A stretch of DNA of 64,000 bases from Pseudomonadota bacterium (GTDB taxonomy: Bacteria; Pseudomonadota; Gammaproteobacteria; Steroidobacterales; Steroidobacteraceae): assembly GCA_023391815.1 (NCBI GenBank), contig JAEWAF010000097.1, positions 113,968 through 177,967 of the forward strand. Reading direction: 5' to 3'. A program made the translations under genes and the position numbers. Shown in pieces: positions 24,433 through 35,496 of the stretch. The notes under the pieces are model-generated. The model had not been told where the DNA came from and ran no database searches. It saw only the letters and a program-made list of their open reading frames with translations. Each line of letters opens with the position of its first letter. Positions within the stretch are counted from its first letter, which is position 1.

Positions 24433-26781
24433 TTACAGCGTCGGCGCCGTGCTTTGGCCGGAACTTACCGTTTTCGCGACGGGCGCCGCCAATTTCCGCA
24501 ACTTCCACCACCTCGGCAGCAGCGCCCGCACCTCGCGCAGGCCGAAGCGATCGTCGATCAAATACACGACCCCGCGATCGTGCCGCGTCCGGATTACGCG
24601 GCCCGCGGCTTGAACGACCTTCTGCAATCCGGGGTATAAATAAGTGTACGCATACCCGTCCTCGAACAGCTCATTCATACGCAGGCGCATCTGCTCGCTC
24701 ACTTCATTGAGCTGAGGCAAGCCCAGAGTAGCGATGAACGCGCCGATCATGCGCTCGCCCGGCAAATCGACGCCTTCGCCGAACGCACCACCCAACACGG
24801 CGAGCGCGAGGCAGCGGCCTTCGGGAGCGAAGCCGTCGAGGAACTGTTTGCGATCGGTCTCCGACATATTGCGAACCTGCAGTCGATTGGGAATATGCGG
24901 AGCGACACGCTGCAGCTCCTCCGCAATTCGCGCCAGGTAATCGAAGCTGCTGGCGAACACGAGATAGTTGCCGGGCTTGCGCTCGAACTGTCGAACGATC
25001 ACTTCGACCATGGGCGCGATCGAATCGCTCCGGTGCCGATACCGAGTGGAAATGTGCCGCACCAGCTGCACATCGAGCTGATCCGGCGTGAACGGCGACT
25101 CCACGTCCAGCCAGCGCGTGGTCTCGGGCAGGCCCAGCAAGTTTTGATGGAACTCGCGCGGCGACAGCGTGGCCGAGAACAACACGACACAGCGCGTCTG
25201 ATCGAAGCGCACTTTGAGAAAAGGCGCGGGCACGACGTTTCGAATCGTGAAAGTCGGGTGCTCCGGATGCGTGATATCGAACAGCGAATGCTCGGCGAAT
25301 TGCTCCGCGAGGCCATAAAAGCCCAGCGCATCGAAGAACAGTTTCTGTACATGCTCGGGGAACAGCACCGCCTGATCGGCCAGCGCGCTTTGCTGGCTGA
25401 GGTAGGTGTCCAGCGCCTTCAGCAAGGGCTTCGGCGGGTTCTCATAAGCCCGATACGGCTCCTGCTGCGCATTGGCGATGCGATGGAATTCGTGGCTGAG
25501 TTGTCCGATCGGGCGGACCAGCATCTTCGGCGCTTCTTTCCGGGCCATCCGCAGAGTCTCGGCATCGATACTCGCCGAATACATGCGCCGGGCGCGCTCG
25601 ATCAGGTTGTGGGCTTCATCGACCAGCACGCCGACGCGCCAGCCCTGTTCCTGCGCCAGGCCATACAGGAAGGCGCTTTGATCGAAGTAATAGTTGTAGT
25701 CGCCGATGATCACATCGCTCCAGCGCGCCAGTTCCTGCGACAGGAAATAGGGGCAGACGCCGTGCTCGGTGGCGACACCGGCAATGGCCTTCTGTGTCAT
25801 CGTGCCGAGCTGGAGCGCCGCGGCGCGCGCGGCCGGCAAGCGGTCGTAGAATCTCCTGGCCAGCGGACAGGAATCGCCGTGACACGCGGAGTTCGGATAT
25901 TTGCAAACTTTCTCGCGCGCGGTGATTTCCAGAACTCGCAGCTTCACCTCGGGTGGAGCAAGCGCCTGTAGCGCATCGAGCGCGAGCTGACGGCCGGTCG
26001 TCTTGGCCGTGAGATAGAAGATGCGGTCGATCTTCCGCGCGCCCATGGCCTTGAGCATGGGGAAGAGCGTGCCGATCGTTTTGCCCACGCCGGTCGGCGC
26101 CTGAGCCAGCAAATGCTCGCCCATGGCAGCGGCGCGATAAACCGCCTCGGCGAGCTGCCGTTGTGCCGGATAGAAATCGTAAGGAAAGCTCAGCGCCAGC
26201 AACGCCCCGTCGCGAGCCTCGCGATGCTCCAGTTCCGAGCGAGCCCATACCCCGTAAACCGAACAGTGTTCCTCGAAGAATGCCTGCAACTCTTCGGCGC
26301 GGAAATCTTCCGCGACCACCGTCTCCTCCTCGCTGTCCACATCGAAATAAACAAGGGCGAGCCGGAGCGCGGGCAGTTCCTGCTGTCGGCACAGCATCGC
26401 GCCATACATTTTCGCTTGCGCCCAATGGAGCGCACGGTGGTTCTCGGGCATGCGGGCGAGCTCGCCGCGATAAGTCTTGCATTCATCGAGACGTCGGCTC
26501 TTGTTGTCATAACCATCGGCTCGGCCACGCACGTGGAGACCGTCGTGCGTCCCTTCGAGCGTCATCTCGGCCTGATAGTCGCGACCACCGCGGCGAGACG
26601 CGACGAGGGCGTGACCTGCGATGCCTTCGCGAGCGCTGGGGGCGGGAGTGAAGCGCAAATCCAGATCGCCACGCTTGGCGGTGAATTGGCACAACACTCG
26701 CACAGCCACCGACATGCTCGCGGGGGGAGTGATGGCACTGGATGGCGCGGACGCCGGTGTCGGGGCATTGCCGGTCGACAT
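24433..26781 (-). CDS. XPD/DinG-like iron-sulfur ATP-dependent DNA helicase with N-terminal nuclease-like domain
   Basis: 782 residues from ATG 26781 (MSTGNAPTPA); ATG 26715 (MSVAVRVLCQF) is an alternative that also fits the family. Residues ~25-190 have a PD-(D/E)XK-like layout (GRADGYDNKSRRLDECKTYRGEL). Then comes a superfamily-2 DEAD_2 helicase: Walker A APTGVGKTIGTLFPM, an iron-sulfur cysteine cluster (CKYPNSACHGDSCPLARR and CPYF), DEAH box VLVDEAHNLIERA, and motif VI VQAAGRVIRTRHDRG. It probably unwinds and trims DNA 5'-3' during repair. A LexA-type box lies immediately upstream, pointing to SOS control. Confidence 0.87.
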   Translation of the reverse strand: MSTGNAPTPASAPSSAITPPASMSVAVRVLCQFTAKRGDLDLRFTPAPSAREGIAGHALVASRRGGRDYQAEMTLEGTHDGLHVRGRADGYDNKSRRLDECKTYRGELARMPENHRALHWAQAKMYGAMLCRQQELPALRLALVYFDVDSEEETVVAEDFRAEELQAFFEEHCSVYGVWARSELEHREARDGALLALSFPYDFYPAQRQLAEAVYRAAAMGEHLLAQAPTGVGKTIGTLFPMLKAMGARKIDRIFYLTAKTTGRQLALDALQALAPPEVKLRVLEITAREKVCKYPNSACHGDSCPLARRFYDRLPAARAAALQLGTMTQKAIAGVATEHGVCPYFLSQELARWSDVIIGDYNYYFDQSAFLYGLAQEQGWRVGVLVDEAHNLIERARRMYSASIDAETLRMARKEAPKMLVRPIGQLSHEFHRIANAQQEPYRAYENPPKPLLKALDTYLSQQSALADQAVLFPEHVQKLFFDALGFYGLAEQFAEHSLFDITHPEHPTFTIRNVVPAPFLKVRFDQTRCVVLFSATLSPREFHQNLLGLPETTRWLDVESPFTPDQLDVQLVRHISTRYRHRSDSIAPMVEVIVRQFERKPGNYLVFASSFDYLARIAEELQRVAPHIPNRLQVRNMSETDRKQFLDGFAPEGRCLALAVLGGAFGEGVDLPGERMIGAFIATLGLPQLNEVSEQMRLRMNELFEDGYAYTYLYPGLQKVVQAAGRVIRTRHDRGVVYLIDDRFGLREVRALLPRWWKLRKLAAPVAKTVSSGQSTAPTL

Positions 26782-26796
26782 GGGAATACGGAAAGT

Positions 26797-26812
26797 CTGT
26801 TGGTATATACAG
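26797..26812 (-). promoter_or_regulatory. LexA (SOS) box upstream of the helicase gene
   Basis: On the plus strand the site reads CTG-TTGGTATATA-CAG, a full CTG-N10-CAG LexA box, flanked by T and TA as in the E. coli-type consensus. It starts 15 bp before the helicase ATG and overlaps where the promoter must lie. Read on the minus strand, its first ten bases (CTGTATATAC) are the same as those of the box at 58029. Confidence 0.75.
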
Positions 26813-26909
26813 TATCGCCGTTGCCGGCCGGCAGTGCCAGCCATCGAACATATCCCAGCCGCTGTAGAAGTCTTTCGCACTCGCAGGCGCCGCCTGCAAA
26901 GGAACGCAC

Positions 26910-27449
26910 ATGCCCGAGGGCATTCGGATTCGTCATCTGCAAGTGATTGGTGAACGGGAGATTCAAGGCCTGAGCGAGGTACTGATCGATTGCGTGGAAG
27001 GCGGCGCGTCGGTGAGCTTCATGTTGCCCATGACGATGGCGAAGGCGCGCGCCTTCTGGCTCAAGGCGGCGGAAAGCGCGGCACGTGGCGAGCGGATGAT
27101 CTTCGCGGCGGAAGACGGTTCAGGGACTATCGTCGGCACCGTTCAGGTGGTGCTCGACCTCCCGGAGAATCAGCCGCACCGGGGCGACGTGTCGAAGATG
27201 TTGGTGCATCGGAAGGCGCGGCGGCTCGGTATTGGTGCAGCCTTGATGAGCGCGGCCGAAGAAGGCGCGTTGCGGGCTGGAAAAACCGTGCTCGTGCTGG
27301 ATACGGCCAGCGACGATGCCGAGCGGCTCTACCGGCGCCAGGGCTGGCAGTACAGCGGCACGATCCCGGATTACGCGCTCATGCCCGACGGCGCGTTCTG
27401 CGCGACCCACATCTTTTACAAGATGATCGAGCCGCGCACCAAAAAATAG
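26910..27449 (+). CDS. GNAT-family N-acetyltransferase
   Basis: 179 residues. The acetyl-CoA-binding motif is DVSKMLVHRKARRLGIGAALM (R-R-x-G-I-G), followed by DTASDDAERLYRRQGWQYSGTIPDYALMPDG, giving an acyltransferase fold. AAGGA precedes ATG 26910. The gene is divergent from the helicase and 98 bp from its LexA box, so it might share that control, but the box is placed for the helicase promoter. Substrate unknown; family members acetylate antibiotics, amines or protein N-termini. Confidence 0.87.
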   Translation: MPEGIRIRHLQVIGEREIQGLSEVLIDCVEGGASVSFMLPMTMAKARAFWLKAAESAARGERMIFAAEDGSGTIVGTVQVVLDLPENQPHRGDVSKMLVHRKARRLGIGAALMSAAEEGALRAGKTVLVLDTASDDAERLYRRQGWQYSGTIPDYALMPDGAFCATHIFYKMIEPRTKK

Positions 27450-27563
27450 CGCCGCTCGTGGAACCTTTGTGCGGTCCGGCTCGTTTCCCGCGTCATGCCA
27501 ATTATTAAGCCGTGGCCAGATTCCTGACGCCACGGCAACGGCCAGCGGAATCCAGCGAGCGAC

Positions 27564-30655
<3,092 letters not shown>

Positions 30656-30659
<4 letters not shown>

Positions 30660-31477
30660 GGCTGGAGATCTCAGAAGCCGAGATCAGCCAGCTGCTGGAG
30701 ACCATCTACCAGCGCTATCACTATGACTTTCGCCAATACGCGACCGCGTCGCTGAAGCGACGCTTGCAGCAAGGGCTGACGCACTTCCATTGCTCGACGT
30801 TGGCCCAGTTGCAGCAACGGTTGTTGAGGGACGAGAGCGCGTTTCCGCGGCTGCTGGAATATCTCACCGTCCAGGTCAGCGATTTGTTTCGCGATCCGGA
30901 GTTCTTCCTGGCCGTGCGCCAGCAAGTGATTCCGCTGCTCGCGACCTACCCGTCGCTGAAGCTTTGGGTGGCCGGCTGCAGCACCGGTGAAGAAGCCTAC
31001 TCATTCGCGATTCTGCTGGCCGAGGAAGGGCTGCTGGAGCGTACGCGCATCTACGCCACCGACATCAACGACGAGAGTCTGCGCAAGGCGCAGAAGGGCG
31101 TGTACGCGCTCGATCGGATGAAGCAGTTCACGTTGAACCATCGGATGGCGGGCGGTCACGGCTCGTTGTCGGAGCACTATCACGCCGATCGGGACAGCGC
31201 CGTGATGTCGCCGGCGCTGAAACAGCACATCACGTTCGCCGACCACAGCCTCGCCACCGACAGTATTTTTTCCGAAGTGCAGCTGGTGTCGTGTCGCAAC
31301 GTGCTGATCTACTTCGATCGCACGTTGCAGGATCGTGCGCTCGGTCTGTTCAACGATGCCTTGTGCCGGCGCGGCTTCCTGTGTCTCGGTACCAAGGAGT
31401 CCGTGCGCTTCTCGGCCTACGCGCAGCGCTTCCAGGAGCTGAACGGCGAGCAGAAAATTTTCCGGAGGGTGGATTGA
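30656..31477 (+). CDS. CheR-type protein-glutamate methyltransferase
   Basis: 273 residues from TTG 30656, which overlaps the kinase stop as TTGA and is preceded by GAGGAG; this unusual start is decided by that site. The N-terminal helical domain (ISQLLETIYQRYHYDFRQYATASLKRRL) is followed by the SAM-binding domain (KLWVAGCSTGEEAYSFAI) and VSCRNVLIYFDRTLQDRAL. It should methylate glutamates of a receptor-like protein using SAM. No MCP gene is in the window, so its substrate may be the upstream membrane kinase or a distant protein. Confidence 0.88.
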
Positions 31478-32055
31478 TGGCCGCGCCGGTGGCTGCTGTC
31501 GTCATCGGAGGCTCGGCGGGCTCGCTCGAAGTCTTGCGTGCGATAGTGCGTGAGCTGCCGCAATCGCTGCCCTGTCCGGTCGTGATCGTCATCCATTTGC
31601 CCTCACATTCGAGCGGACTGGCGGCGTTGCTGGGCGCCGATACCGGCCTTCGAGTGAAACAGGCCGAGGATAAGGAACCGATCGCCGCGGGTACGATCTA
31701 TATCGCACCTCCGAGCTATCATTTATTGATCGAGTCGCAGCGGTCTTTCGCGCTCTCGGTCGATGCGCCCGTGCACTTCTCCCGCCCGTCCATCGACGTG
31801 CTGTTCGAGACGGCGTGCGATGTGTACGGCGCGAGCTTGGTCGGAGTGCTGCTGAGCGGTGCCAGCGAGGATGGTGCCGCCGGCCTGCAAGAGATTCACG
31901 CGGCTGGCGGCACGACCATCGTGCAATCGCCGCTTTCCGCCGAGGTCGCCATCATGCCGGCGGCCGCGATGGCCCTGTTCGAGCCCAGCCACGTATGGTC
32001 GCCCAACGAGATAGCTTCTGGACTGACACAACTGCTGAGCGCGAGGTCGTCATGA
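31477..32055 (+). CDS. Stand-alone CheB-type methylesterase
   Basis: 192 residues from ATG 31477, preceded by GGAGGG and overlapping the CheR stop by one base. It is the catalytic domain only: AVVIGGSAGSLEVL (catalytic Ser), VVIVIHLPSHSSG (His) and VLLSGASEDGAAGL (Asp). The receiver domain present in chemotaxis CheB is missing, so its activity is not gated in cis; the receivers of the kinases encoded on either side could take that role. It should remove the methyl groups added by CheR. Confidence 0.88.
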   Translation: MAAPVAAVVIGGSAGSLEVLRAIVRELPQSLPCPVVIVIHLPSHSSGLAALLGADTGLRVKQAEDKEPIAAGTIYIAPPSYHLLIESQRSFALSVDAPVHFSRPSIDVLFETACDVYGASLVGVLLSGASEDGAAGLQEIHAAGGTTIVQSPLSAEVAIMPAAAMALFEPSHVWSPNEIASGLTQLLSARSS

Positions 32056-33200
32056 CCGAGCGTTCGCGCATTCTGGTGGTCGATGACATCGAGGAGAATC
32101 TGGTCGCGCTCGAAGCGCTGCTGCGTCGGGACGATGCCGATATCGTCACCGCGCGCTCGGGCAACGAAGCGCTGGAGCTGATCCTGCAGTACGAGTTCGC
32201 GCTGGCGTTCGTCGACGTGCAGATGCCGGAGATGAATGGCTTCGAGCTCGCCGAATACATGCGCGGCGCCGAACGCTCCAAATACATTCCGATCATTTTT
32301 CTGACCGCCGGCACCGGCGACGCCAATCGAGTGTTTCGCGGCTACGAGTCGGGCGCGGTGGACTTCCTGATCAAACCGGTCGATCCGAACATCCTGCGTC
32401 ACAAGACCGATACTTTCGTCCGGCTCGATCAGCAGCGCAAAAAGCTCGCGGAGCAGTATCAGCAGTTGCAGGAGAGCGAGGCGCTACTGCGCGATGCCGT
32501 GCAGGCGCGCGAGGACGTGCTGGCGGTCGTCTCGCATGACATTCGCAACTTTCTGCAGGCGATCAAAAGCGGCGTGCAGATGTTGAACAAGCCGCCGGAG
32601 AAGCTGGGAGCCGATGCGAGAGCCGCGATTCATGGGCGGCTGTCGAGCACGGTCGATTTGATGGGCCGTGTGATCGCGGACTTGCTCGACATGGCGAGCA
32701 TCCGCTCCGGTCGTATCGAAGTGAAGCTGCGGCCGGAGATCGCCGCGCATCTGGTGAACGAGGCCGTCGCCGTTCACGAGCCGTTGGCGCAACAGAAAGG
32801 CGTTCGGCTGACCGCCGAATGCGACGCGCTCGCCGCCGTCGTGGTCTGCGACCGCGAGCGAATCCTTCAGGTGTTTTCCAATCTGCTCGGCAACGCGATC
32901 AAGTTCTGTCGTCACGGCGATCAGATCCGGGTGAGCATGCAGCGGATCGACGATCGCATACAGGCGTCCGTGACCGACACCGGGCCGGGCATCGCCGCCG
33001 ACGATTTGCCGCTGGTGTTCGACGCCTACTTCTCGGGCGCCAAGAACCGGCGCAATGGCACCGGTCTCGGGTTGTATATCACCAAGCGCATCGTCGAAGC
33101 GCACGACGGACGCATCTGGATCGAGAGCGAAGTGGGTAAGGGCACGGCCGTGCACTTCACATTGTCGCTCTCGACGGTGGAGCCGGGCGTTACCAGTTGA
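32052..33200 (+). CDS. Receiver-histidine kinase (soluble) closing the signalling operon
   Basis: 382 residues from ATG 32052, overlapping the CheB stop as ATGA. An N-terminal receiver ([35 protein letters not shown]) is joined by a short coiled coil to a HisKA domain ([20 protein letters not shown], with the phospho-His in SHDIRN) and a HATPase ([26 protein letters not shown]). There are no membrane segments. It is a typical phosphorelay output or intermediate kinase. Its 3' end overlaps the convergent mannonate dehydratase gene by 11 bp. Confidence 0.88.
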   Translation: MTERSRILVVDDIEENLVALEALLRRDDADIVTARSGNEALELILQYEFALAFVDVQMPEMNGFELAEYMRGAERSKYIPIIFLTAGTGDANRVFRGYESGAVDFLIKPVDPNILRHKTDTFVRLDQQRKKLAEQYQQLQESEALLRDAVQAREDVLAVVSHDIRNFLQAIKSGVQMLNKPPEKLGADARAAIHGRLSSTVDLMGRVIADLLDMASIRSGRIEVKLRPEIAAHLVNEAVAVHEPLAQQKGVRLTAECDALAAVVVCDRERILQVFSNLLGNAIKFCRHGDQIRVSMQRIDDRIQASVTDTGPGIAADDLPLVFDAYFSGAKNRRNGTGLGLYITKRIVEAHDGRIWIESEVGKGTAVHFTLSLSTVEPGVTS

Positions 33201-34401
33201 ACAGCGTGCCGTCTTCGAGTCGGTTGACCGGCAGGCTGGCCGGGCGATAGGGGTATTTCGCGGCCAGCGCTTCGTCGATATCGACGCCGTGGCCGGGCGC
33301 TTCGCCCGGATGCAGCTCGCCCTTGGAGAACGTGTACGCGTGCGGGAACACGGCGTCGGTCTCGTCGGTGTGACGCATGTATTCCTGAATGCCGAAGTTC
33401 GGCACCCACAGATCGAAATGCAGCGCCGCGCCCATGCACACCGGCGACAGATCGGTCGCGCCGTGGAAGCCGGTTCTCACATTGTTCAACTCGGCCAGAT
33501 GAGCGATCCGACGAACGTGGCTGATACCGCCCGCGTGCACGATGGTCGTGCGGATGTAATCGATCAATTGCTCGTCCAGCAGCTGTTTCGCATCCCAGAC
33601 CGAGTTGAACACTTCGCCGACCGCTAGCGGTGTGGTCGTGTGCTGGCGGATGGTACGGAAGCCGGCCTGATTTTCCGCCGGCGTCGCGTCCTCGAGCCAG
33701 AACGGACGGAACGGTTCGAGATCCTTGCCGAGCCGGCCCGCTTCCAGCGGCGTCAGGCGGTGGTGCACGTCGTGGAGCAGATGCACGTCCCAGCCGAGTG
33801 CCTCGCGAGCGGCAGCAAACAATTTCGGCACGGTCGGCATGTACTTGGTCGTCGACCAGACGTTCTCGGTGGGCTTCGCGGCATCAGCGGGTTCGTAGTA
33901 CAGCTTGTCTTTGGAAACACCGTAGGTCGACGCCAGTCCGGGCACGCCGCTTTGCAAGCGGATCGCCTTGTAGCCCATCTCCTGATACTTCCTCGCCTGC
34001 GCGATGGTTTCATCGATGTCTTTGCCGTTGGCGTGGCCGTAGACCATCACACCGGTACGGCTTGCGCCGCCGAGCAAATCGTAGAGCGGCATGTTCGCGT
34101 TCTTGGCCTTGATGTCCCACAACGCGACGTCGACCGCGGCGATCGCGGTCATCGTCACGGGGCCGCGACGCCAGTAAGCGCCGCGATAGAAGAACTGCCA
34201 GATGTCTTCGATCTGTCGCGCGTCACGGCCGATCAGACAGGGAATGACATGATCGGTGAGATAACTGGCGACGGCGAGCTCGCGGCCGTTGAGCGTGGCA
34301 TCGCCCAGGCCGTAGACACCGCTCTTGGTGGTGATCTTGAGAGTGACGAAGTTGCGGCCGGGGCAGGTGACGATGACGCGGGCGTCGACGATGGTGTGCA
34401 T
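33190..34401 (-). CDS. manD: D-mannonate dehydratase (enolase superfamily)
   Basis: 403 residues, matching the ~402-residue ManD/RspA family. Diagnostic segments are [94 protein letters not shown] and [12 protein letters not shown]. It would convert D-mannonate to 2-keto-3-deoxy-D-gluconate with Mg2+, a step of glucuronate breakdown. Two adjacent GntR-type operators lie in its promoter. The next steps (glucuronate isomerase, mannonate oxidoreductase, KDG kinase) are not in the window. Some ManD homologues have low activity, so a related sugar acid is possible. Confidence 0.87.
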   Translation of the reverse strand: MHTIVDARVIVTCPGRNFVTLKITTKSGVYGLGDATLNGRELAVASYLTDHVIPCLIGRDARQIEDIWQFFYRGAYWRRGPVTMTAIAAVDVALWDIKAKNANMPLYDLLGGASRTGVMVYGHANGKDIDETIAQARKYQEMGYKAIRLQSGVPGLASTYGVSKDKLYYEPADAAKPTENVWSTTKYMPTVPKLFAAAREALGWDVHLLHDVHHRLTPLEAGRLGKDLEPFRPFWLEDATPAENQAGFRTIRQHTTTPLAVGEVFNSVWDAKQLLDEQLIDYIRTTIVHAGGISHVRRIAHLAELNNVRTGFHGATDLSPVCMGAALHFDLWVPNFGIQEYMRHTDETDAVFPHAYTFSKGELHPGEAPGHGVDIDEALAAKYPYRPASLPVNRLEDGTLFNW

Positions 34402-34426
34402 GAGTCAGATGGCGGATTCGCTGAAC

Positions 34427-34455
34427 ATTGGTCATGCCACTGTGGCCTGACCAAT
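34427..34455 (-). promoter_or_regulatory. Double GntR operator in the manD promoter
   Basis: Two TGG-N5-CCA sites, TGGTCATGCCA (34429-34439) and TGGCCTGACCA (34443-34453), lie 14 bp centre to centre and together form one long inverted repeat, ATTGGTCATGCCA against TGGCCTGACCAAT, with a single mismatch around CTG. A consensus -35 (TTGACA on the minus strand, 34467-34462) sits just upstream, so binding would cover the core promoter, as expected for repression. Confidence 0.75.
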
Positions 34456-34527
34456 CGTCGATGTCAACGCCGAGACCCGCTAACTCCGTGACGGCTCACG
34501 GATTTCTCACGGATGAGAAAAAACCGG

Positions 34528-35277
34528 CTACTTGTTCGCGGCGTAGCGCTTGCGCTGTTCGGCGATCTGCTGACGGGCCCGCTCCAGCTCCTCGACCTCG
34601 GTCGCCTTGAGCAGAGCGTCGATCACGCGGGTCAGATGTTCGCGCATTGCCTCTCGAGCGCCCTCCGCGTCGCGCTGGCGAAGCGCCTTGAGAATCGCGG
34701 TGTGCTCGTCGATACGAGGTTTGACGCCGGTCGCTCGCACTTTGGAGCTCAGCGAACGACTTTGCGGCGAGCGAGTGCGCGCATCCCAAAGCATTTTCAC
34801 GGCGGCGATCATGCCGCTGTTCTGAGTGGCGGCCGCGATCACCTCGTGAAAACGGCGGTCGGCGTCTTCGCTGAGCATCACGTCGTGCTCGTTTTCGGTG
34901 CGCATCTCATTGACCAGCGCCGCCAGCTCCGCGAGCTGCGCATCGTCGATGCGAGTGGCCGCGAGCGCGCACGCTTCGCCTTCGATGGAGCGACGGGCTT
35001 CGAGCAGTTCGAACGGGCCGATGTCGGTGGCGCCGGCTTTGCCGCCGGGCGGCTCGGTGTTCGTCACATACACACCGGAGCCGACGCGCACTTCGACGAG
35101 GCGGTCGAGCTCGAGCGCGATGATGGCTTCGCGAATCGTCGGGCGGGACACCGAGAAGGACTGCGCCAGCTCGCGTTCCGAAGGCAGGCGCTGACCGACT
35201 TTGTATTCGCCGCGCGCGATGCTGTTCGCCAGCTTCTGAGCGATGCGCTCGTACAGTCGCTGTGTGTCCGCGGGCAT
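34528..35277 (-). CDS. GntR-family (FadR/UxuR subgroup) regulator of glucuronide utilisation
   Basis: 249 residues. The winged helix at ~8-75 reads LYERIAQKLANSIARGEYKVGQRLPSERELAQSFSVSRPTIREAIIALE. The C-terminal FCD domain shows metal-site histidines in RRFHEVI, DEHTAILKAL and MREHL. The gene lies between manD and the TonB receptor gene. TGGT-N3-ACCA-like sites, the operator class of UxuR/ExuR/FadR relatives, are present in all three promoters here, so it is almost certainly the local repressor, with a hexuronate-type ligand as a good guess. Confidence 0.88.
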   Translation of the reverse strand: MPADTQRLYERIAQKLANSIARGEYKVGQRLPSERELAQSFSVSRPTIREAIIALELDRLVEVRVGSGVYVTNTEPPGGKAGATDIGPFELLEARRSIEGEACALAATRIDDAQLAELAALVNEMRTENEHDVMLSEDADRRFHEVIAAATQNSGMIAAVKMLWDARTRSPQSRSLSSKVRATGVKPRIDEHTAILKALRQRDAEGAREAMREHLTRVIDALLKATEVEELERARQQIAEQRKRYAANK

Positions 35278-35314
35278 GGTCGTCGCCGATGAATGGGAGT
35301 GGGCCGATTATTGC

Positions 35315-35325
35315 TGGCTTGACCA
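35315..35325 (-). promoter_or_regulatory. GntR operator upstream of the gntR gene
   Basis: TGGCTTGACCA matches the TGG-N5-CCA pattern of the neighbouring operators (compare TGGCCTGACCA at 34443). It is 37 bp before the regulator's ATG on the minus strand, suggesting autoregulation. Confidence 0.6.
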
Positions 35326-35406
35326 ATTGCCACAAGGCGCCGCTCCGGCAATTTCGGCTTGAGTCGCACCCGGTCGAATGGGGCCATCGGCGCCAGTTGT
35401 CGCTTC

Positions 35407-35442
35407 GGCCTGACCGGATACTTGTAATTGGTCAGACCAATT
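35407..35442 (+). promoter_or_regulatory. GntR operator in the TonB-receptor promoter
   Basis: A perfect 8-bp inverted repeat around one base, AATTGGTC-A-GACCAATT (35426-35442), is the strongest TGGT-N3-ACCA site in the window. A weaker core, GGCCTGACC (35407-35415), lies 23 bp upstream centre to centre, about two helical turns. Both sit 55-90 bp before the receptor ATG. Confidence 0.8.
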
Positions 35443-35496
35443 GATACTTTCCGGCGCCACGGGCGACATGAGGTCGCTCGAGCCAGGGGGTAGAAC

